Below, piece by piece: positions 1 to 7,812 of a stretch of 28,856 bases of DNA. Location: positions 1-28,856 of the forward strand of contig DDVI01000096.1 of the NCBI GenBank assembly GCA_002345205.1, in the 5' to 3' direction. Position 1 is the first letter of the stretch; each line of letters opens with the position of its first letter. The position numbers were made by a program, and so were the translations under genes. The stretch is from Bdellovibrionaceae bacterium UBA2316 (GTDB taxonomy: Bacteria; Bdellovibrionota; Bdellovibrionia; Bdellovibrionales; Bdellovibrionaceae). Under the pieces are notes generated by a model that was not told the origin of the DNA, ran no database searches, and worked only from the letters and a program-made list of their open reading frames with translations.

Positions 1-576
1 ACAACTTTCCAAAATTTCTCAGGAGTGACCTCGCATAATGTGGGTGCATTTCTTAAAAATGTCGATGCTTACGTCGATGGCTTAGATGTTTTTGAAATAG
101 AAATACGGGAAAAAGTTTTCGGGTATTGCCACCTATATAATATCGCGGCATTTACGTATGGCCCTGTTGGGATGGGTGTTGCAGGAACGGCTTTTTTACC
201 AAACAAGATGAGTTTTGAAGACTACTTTGGCATGTCTAAAGTGTCTTTGAGTGAAAAAATATACAGATTTGTTGTGGGAATTTCCCCGGCCTTTTTACAT
301 ATTAAAGCTGTAAAAGATGTTTCGTATTTTGATTTAGAAAAAAGGAAGACGGGTTCTACGACGATGGGCTGTTCAATTTCCAGCGGGGTAATGGTTACCG
401 AAGTTACAAAGTATTTATTGAAAAGAGGAAACGTGATCGCGGCACCTATGTCGATCCAGTATGATTCGTTTTCCCAGCGATTTAAACGTAAATTATCTTG
501 GGGTGGGCGCTTAAATCCACTTTTTATTTTGAAAGTTTATCTTTTAAAAAATTGGATTCTACGGAAAAAGAATTAG
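1..576 (+). CDS. ThiF/HesA/MoeB-family adenylyltransferase, C-terminal part (5' end outside window)
   Basis: The reading frame is open from base 1, so the gene begins upstream; the GTG at 25 is an internal codon rather than a convincing start. Seen: a DGLDVFEI stretch, then a GPVGMGVAGTAF segment followed by MSFEDYFGM, and near the end TMGCSISSGVMVTEVTKYLL and AAPMSIQYDSF. This order matches the C-terminal half of ThiF-like E1 enzymes, which adenylate the C-terminus of a ubiquitin-like or sulfur-carrier partner or a small substrate. The nucleotide-binding Rossmann part must lie upstream. The N-terminal domain and partner genes are not visible, so the substrate cannot be named. The stop is three bases from the converging lipB stop. 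Family assignment is fairly sure; specific function is unknown. Confidence 0.75.
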   Translation, partial: TTFQNFSGVTSHNVGAFLKNVDAYVDGLDVFEIEIREKVFGYCHLYNIAAFTYGPVGMGVAGTAFLPNKMSFEDYFGMSKVSLSEKIYRFVVGISPAFLHIKAVKDVSYFDLEKRKTGSTTMGCSISSGVMVTEVTKYLLKRGNVIAAPMSIQYDSFSQRFKRKLSWGGRLNPLFILKVYLLKNWILRKKN

Positions 577-579
577 CAA

Positions 580-1248
580 CTAAAGGTTTTTTTGAAAGTG
601 CTGAGCTAAAAATGTCTTTGCTGTTTCCATATTTGGTTTTTCACTAATCAAGTCTTCTACACTAACCATGACAGATTGAGAAAAGCCACATGGGTACATG
701 CCACGGAATGCGCTTTTATCAGCAAATACATTTATTGCAGCCCCATGATACGTAACCCACTTTTTTACGGCGATCCCTAATGATGCTACTTTACGCCCAT
801 CAACCCAAACGCCCGTTTCTTCAACAGCATTACCTTTATAGTCTTGCTGTGGCTTGCGGTTTTCTAGATCCAGTGTTTTGCCTTCGGCTTTTACGTTCAA
901 CGTGCCTAGCCAATGAATAATTCCATTTTCAAGTTTGCGTAAGTGACCTGCGACGTTCTGCTGTTCATTGGCGGGCCGACTTTCATGTTTCAAATTGATG
1001 ATGGGATAGATGACTAGCTGGGATGGGCCATGATAGGTTGCGCGTCCCCCGCGACTGATTTCAGCAATGGGTCCATCCCAGGAAAAAACATCGCCGTGTT
1101 CAGTCGAGCGTCCTAAAGTTACAATTTCGGGATGAATACAAAAAACAATAATGCCGGGCAGATTTTCGGCGTGAACTCGTTCAACTAATTCAAGTTGGCG
1201 CTTGTTAGATTCAAAATAATCAATCAAACCCCAGTCTTGAATCTCCAT
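580..1248 (-). CDS. lipB: Octanoyl-[acyl-carrier-protein]:protein N-octanoyltransferase LipB
   Basis: LipB moves octanoyl from acyl carrier protein to the lipoyl-domain lysine of 2-oxoacid dehydrogenase E2 subunits, the first step of endogenous lipoate synthesis. At 222 aa it has normal length. Seen: RGGRATYHGPSQLVIYPI (66-83), the TGVWVDGRKVASLGIAVKKW region (145-164) with the catalytic Lys153, TYHGAAINV, and MYPCG with the acyl-thioester Cys187. It is last in the minus-strand run lipA-pdhC-lpd-(small ORF)-lipB, so transferase, sulfur-inserting enzyme and E2 acceptor are all encoded together. Its ATG overlaps the stop of the upstream 51-codon ORF as TAATG and has only a weak GGAT upstream, which points to translational coupling. 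Identification is firm. Confidence 0.96.
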   Translation of the reverse strand: MEIQDWGLIDYFESNKRQLELVERVHAENLPGIIVFCIHPEIVTLGRSTEHGDVFSWDGPIAEISRGGRATYHGPSQLVIYPIINLKHESRPANEQQNVAGHLRKLENGIIHWLGTLNVKAEGKTLDLENRKPQQDYKGNAVEETGVWVDGRKVASLGIAVKKWVTYHGAAINVFADKSAFRGMYPCGFSQSVMVSVEDLISEKPNMETAKTFLAQHFQKNL

Positions 1249-1403
1249 TACTTAATCCAAAAATCAACTTGAACGGCCTCGCTGGGATACAAGGCTATTG
1301 CGGCCGGTGACCGATCAGCGTTTCTTTCATTTTGCACCGACGACATTACACACACCGAAAGTGAAACGATTCTAGCTAATAGATAACACCGAGCCGTTTT
1401 CAT
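1248..1403 (-). CDS. 51-aa candidate secreted peptide between lpd and lipB
   Basis: This small ORF starts with ATG at 1403, four bases after the lpd stop, and ends TAA at 1250-1248, sharing bases with the lipB ATG (TAATG). It fills the lpd-lipB gap exactly. The product begins MKTARCYLLARIVSLSV, a basic start plus a short hydrophobic run like a signal peptide, followed by a polar segment and the end VQVDFWIK. An AGGA lies 2 bases before the ATG, which is closer than ideal. I do not recognise the peptide. It could be a real small exported protein, a leader that couples lpd and lipB translation, or chance. The exact packing and signal-like start favour real translation; confidence is moderate. 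Confidence 0.45.
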   Translation of the reverse strand: MKTARCYLLARIVSLSVCVMSSVQNERNADRSPAAIALYPSEAVQVDFWIK

Positions 1404-1407
1404 AATC

Positions 1408-2850
1408 CTACTTCGTTGCCGCTGGCTGAGGCGCCGGCGTATGCAACGGTTTTTGAATAATATGAATTGCGTGTCCTAATGTCGCTTCAGCGGCTTCCAT
1501 CATTGTTTCACCCAATGTCGGGTGAGGGTGAATAGATAACGCTAAATCTTGCAGACGTGCGCCCATTTCGATTGCAACAACCGCTTCAGAAATTAAATTC
1601 GAAGCTTCTGGGCCAACGATATGAACACCTAACAATACATCATTTTCAGATGCGATCATTTTTACAAAACCATCAGTTTCCATCATCGATACGGCACGAC
1701 CATTGGCGCCGAAAGGGAATTTAGCGATTTTAAGATTTTTATAACCTTTAGCGATCGCTTCTGATTCTAACATACCCGCTGATGCAATTTCTGGATCCGT
1801 AAAGACAACCGCTGGGATTGTTTTCGCATCAAATGCGCGTGGCGCTCCTTTGATAATTTCTGCCACCATTACGCCTTCATGAGACGCCTTGTGAGCTAGC
1901 ATTGGTTGACCACATAGATCGCCGATCGCAAAAATGTTTTTAACATTTGTGCGGCGTTGAGCATCGACTTTTACGAAACCACGTTCATCAATTTGGATAC
2001 CTAATTTTTTTAGAGTCGGTTGATCGCCATTTGGACGACGACCTACCGTTACTAGAATCTTATCGGCTTTCAACGTTTCTGTTTTACCGTTTAATTCGTA
2101 AGTGACTTCGTAGTCGGAGCCAGTTTTCTTTTGTGATTTAGCTTTCGCTTGATGAATTACTTTCACGCCCGATTTTTTCAACTTACGAGCTACTACTTGT
2201 GAACAATCAGGATCTGCTACGCCTGCTAATAAAGAATCAGCGGCTTCAAGGATAGTAACGTCTGTTCCTAATTTTTTCATATAGGAAGAAATCTCTAGAC
2301 CGATGTAACCACCACCAATAGTGACCATACGTTTTGGAATCGCATCTAAATCTAAAGCGCCAGTTGATGAAACAATATTTTTTTCATCGAATTCAAAACC
2401 AGGAATTTGAATTGGGCGCGAACCCAACGCAAGGATCATGTACTTTGTTTCTAATTGTTCTTTACCTTTAGATGATTGAACCTCAATAAGTGTTGGAGAC
2501 ATAAATTCAGCGGTACCGTTGAAAATAGTAACTTTGTTACCTTTCAATAATTGGTTCACGCCGCCGCTCATTTTATCGCAAACGGATTGTTTCCATGCGA
2601 CCATTTTTTTGAAATCAATTTTCGGTTTAGAAACTTCGATCCCCATTTCTGGGAAACCGTGCTCAACTTTATCTAACCAATGAGCCGCTGTGATCATGGC
2701 TTTAGACGGAATGCATCCCACGTTTAAGCACACGCCACCTAGTTTTTCTTTTTCAACGATCGCCGTGTTTAAACCTAACTGCGCACATTTAATCGCAGCT
2801 ACGTAACCACCGGGACCACTACCAACAACTACTACGTCAAATTTTTGCAT
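1408..2850 (-). CDS. lpd: Dihydrolipoyl dehydrogenase (E3)
   Basis: E3 reoxidises the dihydrolipoyl groups of 2-oxoacid dehydrogenase complexes, passing electrons through a disulfide and FAD to NAD+. Seen: N-terminal FAD-binding VVVGSGPGGYVAA (8-20), the redox pair CLNVGC (Cys41 and Cys46), the NAD-binding GGGYIGLE, the second FAD motif FAIGDLCG, and the C-terminal HPHPTLGE with active-site His443 and Glu448. At 480 aa it is slightly long because of a Pro/Ala-rich tail after residue 468. AAGGA sits 6 bases before the ATG. It lies 17 bases after pdhC, which suggests this E3 serves the E2 encoded next door, although E3 is usually shared with the 2-oxoglutarate and glycine-cleavage systems. Confidence 0.97.
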   Translation of the reverse strand: MQKFDVVVVGSGPGGYVAAIKCAQLGLNTAIVEKEKLGGVCLNVGCIPSKAMITAAHWLDKVEHGFPEMGIEVSKPKIDFKKMVAWKQSVCDKMSGGVNQLLKGNKVTIFNGTAEFMSPTLIEVQSSKGKEQLETKYMILALGSRPIQIPGFEFDEKNIVSSTGALDLDAIPKRMVTIGGGYIGLEISSYMKKLGTDVTILEAADSLLAGVADPDCSQVVARKLKKSGVKVIHQAKAKSQKKTGSDYEVTYELNGKTETLKADKILVTVGRRPNGDQPTLKKLGIQIDERGFVKVDAQRRTNVKNIFAIGDLCGQPMLAHKASHEGVMVAEIIKGAPRAFDAKTIPAVVFTDPEIASAGMLESEAIAKGYKNLKIAKFPFGANGRAVSMMETDGFVKMIASENDVLLGVHIVGPEASNLISEAVVAIEMGARLQDLALSIHPHPTLGETMMEAAEATLGHAIHIIQKPLHTPAPQPAATK

Positions 2851-2867
2851 ATCTAATCCTTATCGTC

Positions 2868-4487
2868 CTAGTGCATGTCTAGCATTAATAATGCTGGTTT
2901 TTGAATACGACCTAAGAACGCTTTCAAGAAACGTGCAGCCAATGCGCCATCAATTAAACGATGATCGCATGTGATCGTAAAGTTCATGTATTTCTTGCTA
3001 ATGACCTTGCCTTCTGCATTTAATTCTAAGCGATCTTGGATTTTGTACATACCAAGGATAGCGACTTCTGGATGATTGATGATTGGAGTCGCGTACGTAC
3101 CACCAACAGAACCAATGTTCGTGATAGTGATTGTTGCGCCCTTCATTTCGTCTGGTTTTAACTTACCATCGCGCGCACGCTTAGATAGATCGATGATTTC
3201 TTTAGAAATATCTAGGATCGTTTTACCGTCCGCTTGTTTGACAACGGGAACTAATAATCCATTTGGCGTATCAGCAGCGAAGCCCAAGTTGAAGTATTTT
3301 TTGTATACGATTTCTTGTGCATTATCGTCGATCGAAGCGTTGAATGCTGGGAATTCGCGGATAGTCGCGATCAACGCTTTCATAACGAAAGGTAAATACG
3401 TAACTTTAGTTCCTGCTTTTTCAGCAATGTCTTTCATTGACTCACGGAACGCGACAAGCTCGGTTACGTCCACTTCATCCATCAGTGTAAAGTGAGGGAT
3501 AATGTGTTTCGCCATTTGCAAGTTTTCAGCGATTTTCTTGCGGATACCTTTTAGTGGTACGCGTTCTTCCGCCGTTGCGTTTGTTGATGAGTAACCTGGC
3601 TTAGGGAATGAAATAGATCCGTTGCCAGTTGATGTCGCAGGAGCTTTTGTTCCGATAGAAACAGAATCAAGTTGCTTCAAGATATCTTCACGAGTCACGC
3701 GGCCCGCAAGACCAGTGCCCGTTACACCATTTATGTCGACTTGCATTTCACGCGCTAAACGGCGAGTGGATGGCGTCGCTAACACTTTTGAATCCATAAC
3801 TGGAGGATAGAATGAAGCACTAGTCGATGCGCCAGTAGCTGCCGCCGCCATTGTTGGCTGAGCTTGCGGAGGAGGCGCATTTTGAGTTCCACCTGCAGAA
3901 GTGAGTGTCAGAAGAACAGATTCTACTTTCACTACTTCGCCTGCTTTGAATTTTAATTCTTTAACTGTTCCACCTTTAGTCGTTGGAACTTCAACTGTCG
4001 CTTTATCCGTCATGATCTCTGCTACAGATTGATCGGGCTTAACTGTATCACCTGGTTTAACTAACCATTTGATTAATTCCCCTTCAGTAACGCCTTCACC
4101 TAGTTCAGGAAGTTTTAATTCATACGTAGCGCCACCAGTCGCTGCGCCTGCAGATACTGTAGTTGTCGGAGGGTTAAATGCATGGCCATTAGTTTGTGGA
4201 GCTGCCATCGTAGTTGCTGTAGGAGCTGCTGCTTTAGCGGCACTCGCGCCCGTTTCTTCTAGAGTAAGGATTGTTGATTCCACTTTGATAACATCGCCAG
4301 CTTTGAATTTTAATTCTTTAACAACGCCTGCGCGTGTCGTTGGAACTTCAACCGTCGCTTTATCCGTCATGATTTCAGCCACTGATTGATCCGCTTTAAC
4401 TGTATCGCCTGGTTTTACCAACCACTTGATTAATTCCCCTTCAGTTACACCTTCACCTAGTTCCGGTAACTTCAAATCAAATGCCAT
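2868..4487 (-). CDS. pdhC: Dihydrolipoamide acetyltransferase (pyruvate dehydrogenase E2) with two lipoyl domains
   Basis: E2 forms the core of the pyruvate dehydrogenase complex and transfers acetyl from lipoyl to CoA. Domain order over 539 aa: lipoyl domain 1 (1-77, DKA lysine Lys43), Ala/Thr/Pro linker, lipoyl domain 2 (121-196, Lys162), linker, E1/E3-binding domain (235-273, ATPSTRRLAREM and GLAGRVTREDIL), then the CAT domain (about 308-539) with DHRLIDGA, catalytic His509 and Asp513. The CAT domain resembles Bacillus PdhC (PLKGIRKKIAENL, THITNIGS-type segment), so acetyl transfer is likelier than succinyl transfer; a branched-chain role is not excluded. The lipoyl domains are about 83% identical. 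AAGGAG lies 5 bases before the ATG. No E1 genes adjoin it in this window. Confidence 0.93.
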   Translation of the reverse strand: MAFDLKLPELGEGVTEGELIKWLVKPGDTVKADQSVAEIMTDKATVEVPTTRAGVVKELKFKAGDVIKVESTILTLEETGASAAKAAAPTATTMAAPQTNGHAFNPPTTTVSAGAATGGATYELKLPELGEGVTEGELIKWLVKPGDTVKPDQSVAEIMTDKATVEVPTTKGGTVKELKFKAGEVVKVESVLLTLTSAGGTQNAPPPQAQPTMAAAATGASTSASFYPPVMDSKVLATPSTRRLAREMQVDINGVTGTGLAGRVTREDILKQLDSVSIGTKAPATSTGNGSISFPKPGYSSTNATAEERVPLKGIRKKIAENLQMAKHIIPHFTLMDEVDVTELVAFRESMKDIAEKAGTKVTYLPFVMKALIATIREFPAFNASIDDNAQEIVYKKYFNLGFAADTPNGLLVPVVKQADGKTILDISKEIIDLSKRARDGKLKPDEMKGATITITNIGSVGGTYATPIINHPEVAILGMYKIQDRLELNAEGKVISKKYMNFTITCDHRLIDGALAARFLKAFLGRIQKPALLMLDMH

Positions 4488-4520
4488 GTACTCTCCTTGT
4501 GCTTATTAAATAAATATTTA

Positions 4521-5438
4521 CTAAATTGATTTTTCTAATTTGTGGTTATCTTGATTTTCTTGTTTGTTTTTACGAATCACGCCTTCCATAAAGAACTCGC
4601 CTGCGCGATACGAACTACGAACAAGAGGGCCTGAAGCGACATAAAGGAAACCCATTCCTTCGGCTACGTCTTGCCAATACTTGAATTTCTCTGGAGTGAT
4701 GAATTCAATAACTTTTAAATGACGTTCTGTCGGTTGTAAGTATTGACCAAATGTAATCACGTCACAGCCAACGGCGCGAAGATCGCGAAGTGTTTCCATG
4801 ATTTCTTCGTCTGTTTCGCCAAGACCAAGCATCAATGAAGATTTCGTGTACATATGTGGTTTGTGTTCTTTTACGGTTTTTAATACGCCCATGGTTTGAT
4901 CGTAACCTGCTCGTGGATCACGAACTGATGATGTCAAACGACGAACGGTTTCGATATTTTGTGCGAATACATCGGGTTCGCTGTCTGCCAGCTGCTGAAT
5001 CAATTCTTTATTTCCGCGAAAATCAGGAGTTAGAATTTCTACGATTAAATCTGGTTGTAGTTTTTTGATTGTCGAAACTGTGCGTGCAAAATGTGAAGAC
5101 CCTTGATCTTCTAAATCATCACGGTCTACGCTCGTGATAACTACATATTTTAAATCCATTTGAGAAATAGAATACGCTACTTTTTCTGGTTCAAACGGAT
5201 CGATAGCGCCTTTTGGATTTCCTGTTTTCACATTACAGAAACGGCAGCCCCGCGTGCACACCTCACCCATTAACATAAATGTTGCTGTTCCACCGCTCCA
5301 GCATTCACCCATGTTTGGACATTTAGCTTCTTGGCAAACAGTGGCTAGTTTTAATTCGCCCAATAGGTCTTTAATACGTGTATAATTCTCGCCGCTTGGG
5401 GCTCTCACTTTGAGCCATGACGGTTTTGGTGCGCGCAT
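4521..5438 (-). CDS. lipA: Lipoyl synthase LipA
   Basis: LipA is a radical-SAM enzyme that inserts two sulfurs into octanoyl groups already attached to E2 or GcvH lipoyl domains. Counting from an upstream in-frame GTG at 5444, Cys37, Cys42 and Cys48 form the auxiliary-cluster motif, CTRGCRFC (Cys63, Cys67, Cys70) binds the radical-SAM cluster, and RSSYRAG near residue 276 supplies the conserved serine. I prefer the ATG at 5438 (305 aa): GGGAG ends 5 bases before it but abuts the GTG directly. The last 20 residues are a variable Asn/Lys/Gln-rich tail. This is the first gene of the minus-strand lipoate/PDH operon, 33 bases before pdhC. Confidence 0.96.
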   Translation of the reverse strand: MRAPKPSWLKVRAPSGENYTRIKDLLGELKLATVCQEAKCPNMGECWSGGTATFMLMGEVCTRGCRFCNVKTGNPKGAIDPFEPEKVAYSISQMDLKYVVITSVDRDDLEDQGSSHFARTVSTIKKLQPDLIVEILTPDFRGNKELIQQLADSEPDVFAQNIETVRRLTSSVRDPRAGYDQTMGVLKTVKEHKPHMYTKSSLMLGLGETDEEIMETLRDLRAVGCDVITFGQYLQPTERHLKVIEFITPEKFKYWQDVAEGMGFLYVASGPLVRSSYRAGEFFMEGVIRKNKQENQDNHKLEKSI

Positions 5439-5491
5439 GTGCACTCCCTTTTTTTATTTAAGAAAACTAGGTATTTACTCTAGTAACGGTA

Positions 5492-5520
5492 TATCTAGCC
5501 TAAAGCACTTCATTCGGCAA
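5492..5520 (-). promoter_or_regulatory. Candidate promoter for the lipA-pdhC-lpd-lipB operon
   Basis: In the 150-base divergent region between lipA and sfsA, the minus strand reads TTGCCG (5520-5515), 17 bases, then TAGATA (5497-5492). It resembles a housekeeping -35/-10 pair at ideal spacing, with four and three consensus matches respectively. It sits about 55 bases before the lipA start. No obvious operator is present. The match is weak. Confidence 0.25.
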
Positions 5521-5594
5521 TGCGACGGAAAAATATTTTGTAAAATTTGTTAAAAAAGCATTTAACCAAATAGGTAATACAGAAGGACGGGACG

Positions 5595-6290
5595 ATGAAA
5601 TTAGAGCTGAAAGTGAAGACGGGTACGCTTAAAAAACGTTACAAACGCTTCTTTGCGGATATTTTTTATGAAAATCAACTAGTTACGGCGCATGTTCCAA
5701 ACACAGGAAGTTTAAAGTCGTGCCTATTTGCTGATCAGGATTGTTATTTTACGGAGAGCGACGATCCTAATCGTAAGCTAAAATACACTCTAGAAATTGT
5801 TTCAACACCGACGGGATTTGTGGGAGTTAACACACGAACGCCGAACGACATGATGAAGGACGCCGTCAAAGTGGGGTGGTTGGCTCACTGGAAGGAGTTT
5901 CCCGAGGTAAAACCAGAGTTTAAATTAAACGCTGAAACGCGCCTGGATTTTAGAATCAGCAAGGGTGATAAGCACCATTTTATTGAAGTTAAAAACGTAA
6001 CTTTGAAAGAGGGTCATTCGGCGCAGTTTCCCGACGCGGAAACGACGCGTGGTCAAAAGCATTTAAAGGAATTGATGCAGCTAAAAGAACAAGGCCATGG
6101 TGCCGAGATCGTTTTTTTCATTCAAAGAAATGATGTTGAAAGTTTTAAACCAGCAAAAGATATCGACCCAGAGTACGCACGGTTGTTAAAGCAAGCCGAC
6201 GAGTCGGGAGTCAAAATAACTCCGATCGTTTGCGATGTAACGTCATCGTCGATTTCCCTAACTACAAAGATTCTGCCAATCCAATGGTAA
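5595..6290 (+). CDS. sfsA: SfsA family protein (sugar fermentation stimulation homologue)
   Basis: The 231 aa protein has normal length for SfsA. Seen: KKRYKRFFADI (13-23), the HVPNTGSLKSC motif, RKLKYTLEIV, GVNTRTPN, ETRLDFRI, and the strongly conserved EVKNVTL, FPDAETTRGQKHLKEL and IDPEYARLLKQA segments. SfsA was named for an effect on maltose metabolism in E. coli. The family has a PD-(D/E)XK nuclease-like core, and the acidic residues plus the EVK motif fit that fold; nucleic-acid binding or cleavage is family knowledge, not visible here. AAGGAC lies 7 bases before the ATG. The stop overlaps the start of the downstream exported-protein gene (ATGGTAA), so the two are probably cotranscribed. 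Confidence 0.93.
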   Translation: MKLELKVKTGTLKKRYKRFFADIFYENQLVTAHVPNTGSLKSCLFADQDCYFTESDDPNRKLKYTLEIVSTPTGFVGVNTRTPNDMMKDAVKVGWLAHWKEFPEVKPEFKLNAETRLDFRISKGDKHHFIEVKNVTLKEGHSAQFPDAETTRGQKHLKELMQLKEQGHGAEIVFFIQRNDVESFKPAKDIDPEYARLLKQADESGVKITPIVCDVTSSSISLTTKILPIQW

Positions 6291-7291
6291 AGTTTTTTCT
6301 TTCGTTTTTATTTTTGGCTCAGTTTGTATCAGCGACTGAACATTTCTTTAATTACAGTGATATAACCGCGCCAGGTGAGATCACTAAATTTCCCGCAAAT
6401 TTTGGTTCGTTCCGCCAAGGCATGAGTTTTTCAGGATCGCTGAATGCCTTAAGCCGATTGTCTTACAAGCCGAACTTGTCAGAATATAAAACCGATCGAT
6501 CACCGGTTGCCATTGAACCCAGGGTCCTGTCATCGGGTTTGGGGCAAAGTTGGGGAGGCTGGGGATTTGTTATCGGCAATGACGTCGAGAAAATCAAATT
6601 GCAATCGGACGCTTTAGAAAGCACTGAAGATTTACGATCAATCGAAGTTCATTTGGGATCTGGTTTGAAGTTATCCAAAATGTGGAATATTGGCTGGAGT
6701 TTAACTCTGAATAATGATCAGAGACTAAAGACAGACGTGATCACTGATCCGAACGATACTGATAAGCCATTGAAGTATATCGAGAGTCAGAAAGAAGCTT
6801 ACTCGACACAAATCGGTTTCGGTTTCTTAATGGAAATGGAATCGTTCATAGTTGGAACGCACTTAAAAACACCAAAAGTTTTGCTGACTCAAAATGGAAA
6901 ATTGAAATCCCGATACTATTCCGTATCACAAAATAAAGTGATCAAAGAGGACGTCGAGCAAAGTTATGATTTGACCTCAAATTTCGAACTCGATTTTGGA
7001 GTGAAATTTGGGACAAAAGGATTTACTTATTCCGTTTCCGATACTTACTTCTTTGAAGGGACCCACGCACTGAAAGCCGGTTTTGAATATGTCGGATCAT
7101 GGGGGCGAGTCTCCACCGGTTTTAGTCGTCACCAGAAAGTTGAGGGTAGAGAATTTCAATGGTCAGTGGGGTTCTGTCGTTCAGAAAAAGAGTTTGAGTG
7201 GGGAGTGGGGCCATTCTATCGAACGTTTCAAGATAGGGCTGTAGATCGAAATGAAATTGGAGTTTTGTACTCGTCGCAGATTAACTACTAG
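6284..7291 (+). CDS. Predicted outer-membrane beta-barrel protein, unknown function
   Basis: An in-frame ATG exists at 6230 inside sfsA, but the ATG at 6284 gives a clean signal peptide, MVKFFLSFLFLAQFVSA followed by TEH, so I choose it (335 aa). The mature part has repeated short runs of alternating polar and hydrophobic residues ending in aromatic positions, for example WGFVIGND, WNIGWSLTL, TQIGFGFLM, GFTYSVSDTYFF, HALKAGFEYV and FEWGVGPFY. It ends in the aromatic QINY. This pattern fits a membrane beta-barrel placed by the Bam machinery. I do not recognise a named family. The start overlaps the sfsA stop by 4 bases. A secreted all-beta periplasmic protein is the alternative. Confidence 0.65.
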   Translation: MVKFFLSFLFLAQFVSATEHFFNYSDITAPGEITKFPANFGSFRQGMSFSGSLNALSRLSYKPNLSEYKTDRSPVAIEPRVLSSGLGQSWGGWGFVIGNDVEKIKLQSDALESTEDLRSIEVHLGSGLKLSKMWNIGWSLTLNNDQRLKTDVITDPNDTDKPLKYIESQKEAYSTQIGFGFLMEMESFIVGTHLKTPKVLLTQNGKLKSRYYSVSQNKVIKEDVEQSYDLTSNFELDFGVKFGTKGFTYSVSDTYFFEGTHALKAGFEYVGSWGRVSTGFSRHQKVEGREFQWSVGFCRSEKEFEWGVGPFYRTFQDRAVDRNEIGVLYSSQINY

Positions 7292-7305
7292 GACGTCGCT
7301 TCGTT

Positions 7306-7327
7306 CGGTTTGGGTTTTTGTTATGGT
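7306..7327 (+). repeat. Left arm of 22-bp perfect inverted repeat
   Basis: Bases 7306-7327 are the exact reverse complement of 7651-7672. The arm is a G/T-rich strand beginning CGGTTTGGG and ending TTATGGT. It lies 14 bases after the upstream gene's stop and 24 bases before the four-helix-bundle ATG. No ribosome-binding site separates it from that start. Confidence 0.9.
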
Positions 7328-7351
7328 TTTTGCTTTGCCTAGTTCATTTTT

Positions 7352-7657
7352 ATGCTCGAAAAATTTGAAGCTTATCAATTAGCTAAGGAATATTATTGGC
7401 GTTGCCAAAATTTAAAAATGCCGCGATTTTTGCGAGATCAACTATTGCGCGCAAGTTCTTCGATTCCCTTAAATTTAGCTGAAGGATCTGGCAAAAGTTC
7501 ACCAGCAGATCAACGCCGCTTCTACTCAATAGCATTCGGCAGCCTAAGAGAGTGCCAAGCAATACTAGAAATTGAAAAAATAGAAGACGAGAATTTGCAT
7601 ACTCTAACAAACAGATTAGGGGCAATCCCTTTCACCCTCAGTAAGAAAAGACCATAA
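7352..7657 (+). CDS. Four-helix-bundle protein (S23/IVP family, TIGR02436-like)
   Basis: The 101-aa protein carries the hallmark core of the S23 / intervening-sequence protein family: RDQLLRASSSIPLNLAEGSG (29-48), then QRRFYSIAFGSLRECQAIL (54-72). The family forms small four-helix bundles that oligomerise. Members are encoded in 23S rRNA intervening sequences, as free-standing genes, and as the Avd accessory proteins of diversity-generating retroelements. No retroelement reverse transcriptase is visible here. It is slightly short for the family (usually about 110-125 aa), and its C-terminus, TLSKKRP, is encoded within the right inverted-repeat arm, so the end may have been reshaped by the repeat. 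There is no recognisable ribosome-binding site before the ATG. Function unknown. Confidence 0.82.
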   Translation: MLEKFEAYQLAKEYYWRCQNLKMPRFLRDQLLRASSSIPLNLAEGSGKSSPADQRRFYSIAFGSLRECQAILEIEKIEDENLHTLTNRLGAIPFTLSKKRP

Positions 7658-7672
7658 CAAAAACCCAAACCG
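7651..7672 (+). repeat. Right arm of 22-bp perfect inverted repeat
   Basis: Bases 7651-7672, beginning ACCATAACAA and ending CAAACCG, mirror 7306-7327. The stop codon (7655-7657) of the four-helix-bundle gene is inside this arm, so the repeat constrains the protein end. Confidence 0.9.
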
Positions 7673-7744
7673 GACGGGAACTGCAACGACAACCGCAACC
7701 GCTGTCGACCTCAGAAAAGATTTCCGTCAGTCTGGCAAGAAAAT

Positions 7745-7778
7745 GAAAAACCCCGTAAGCCTTGCGACCTACGGGGTT
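7745..7778 (-). terminator. Intrinsic terminator of the DsbA-like gene
   Basis: On the minus strand AACCCCGTA (7778-7770) pairs perfectly with TACGGGGTT (7757-7749) around a 12-base loop, and the T-run continues for three bases beyond the stem. It lies 34 bases after the stop of the minus-strand DsbA-like gene. This is the clearest rho-independent terminator in the window. Confidence 0.85.
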
Positions 7779-7812
7779 CCCCCTCACTAACAAAATTACT
7801 TTAAATTACTAA

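Larger units (their letters stand above)
7300..7678 (+). mobile_element. IVS-like element: four-helix-bundle gene enclosed by long inverted repeat
   Basis: Bases 7300-7335 can pair with 7643-7678. The core 7306-7327 / 7651-7672 is a perfect 22-bp inverted repeat; in RNA the extended stem has 31 Watson-Crick pairs, 4 G-U pairs and 1 mismatch over 36 positions. The S23/IVP-type ORF occupies the 307-base loop, and its last codons and stop lie in the right arm. This is the layout of intervening sequences found in 23S rRNA of Leptospira, Coxiella and others, but here the element lies between a protein gene and a terminator. No transposase or clear target duplication is visible. Mobility is inference. 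Confidence 0.5.

Noticed and set aside
3076..4389. Three plus-strand ORFs (3076-3495, 3622-3810, 4069-4389) opposite pdhC
   Set aside because: They lie antisense to a well-supported E2 gene, have no recognisable products, and reflect its codon bias and Ala/Pro linkers.
7291..7676. GGACG copies at 7291 and 7672 as a target-site duplication of the IVS-like element
   Set aside because: The left copy is not adjacent to the repeat arm and the right copy overlaps it; five bases can match by chance.
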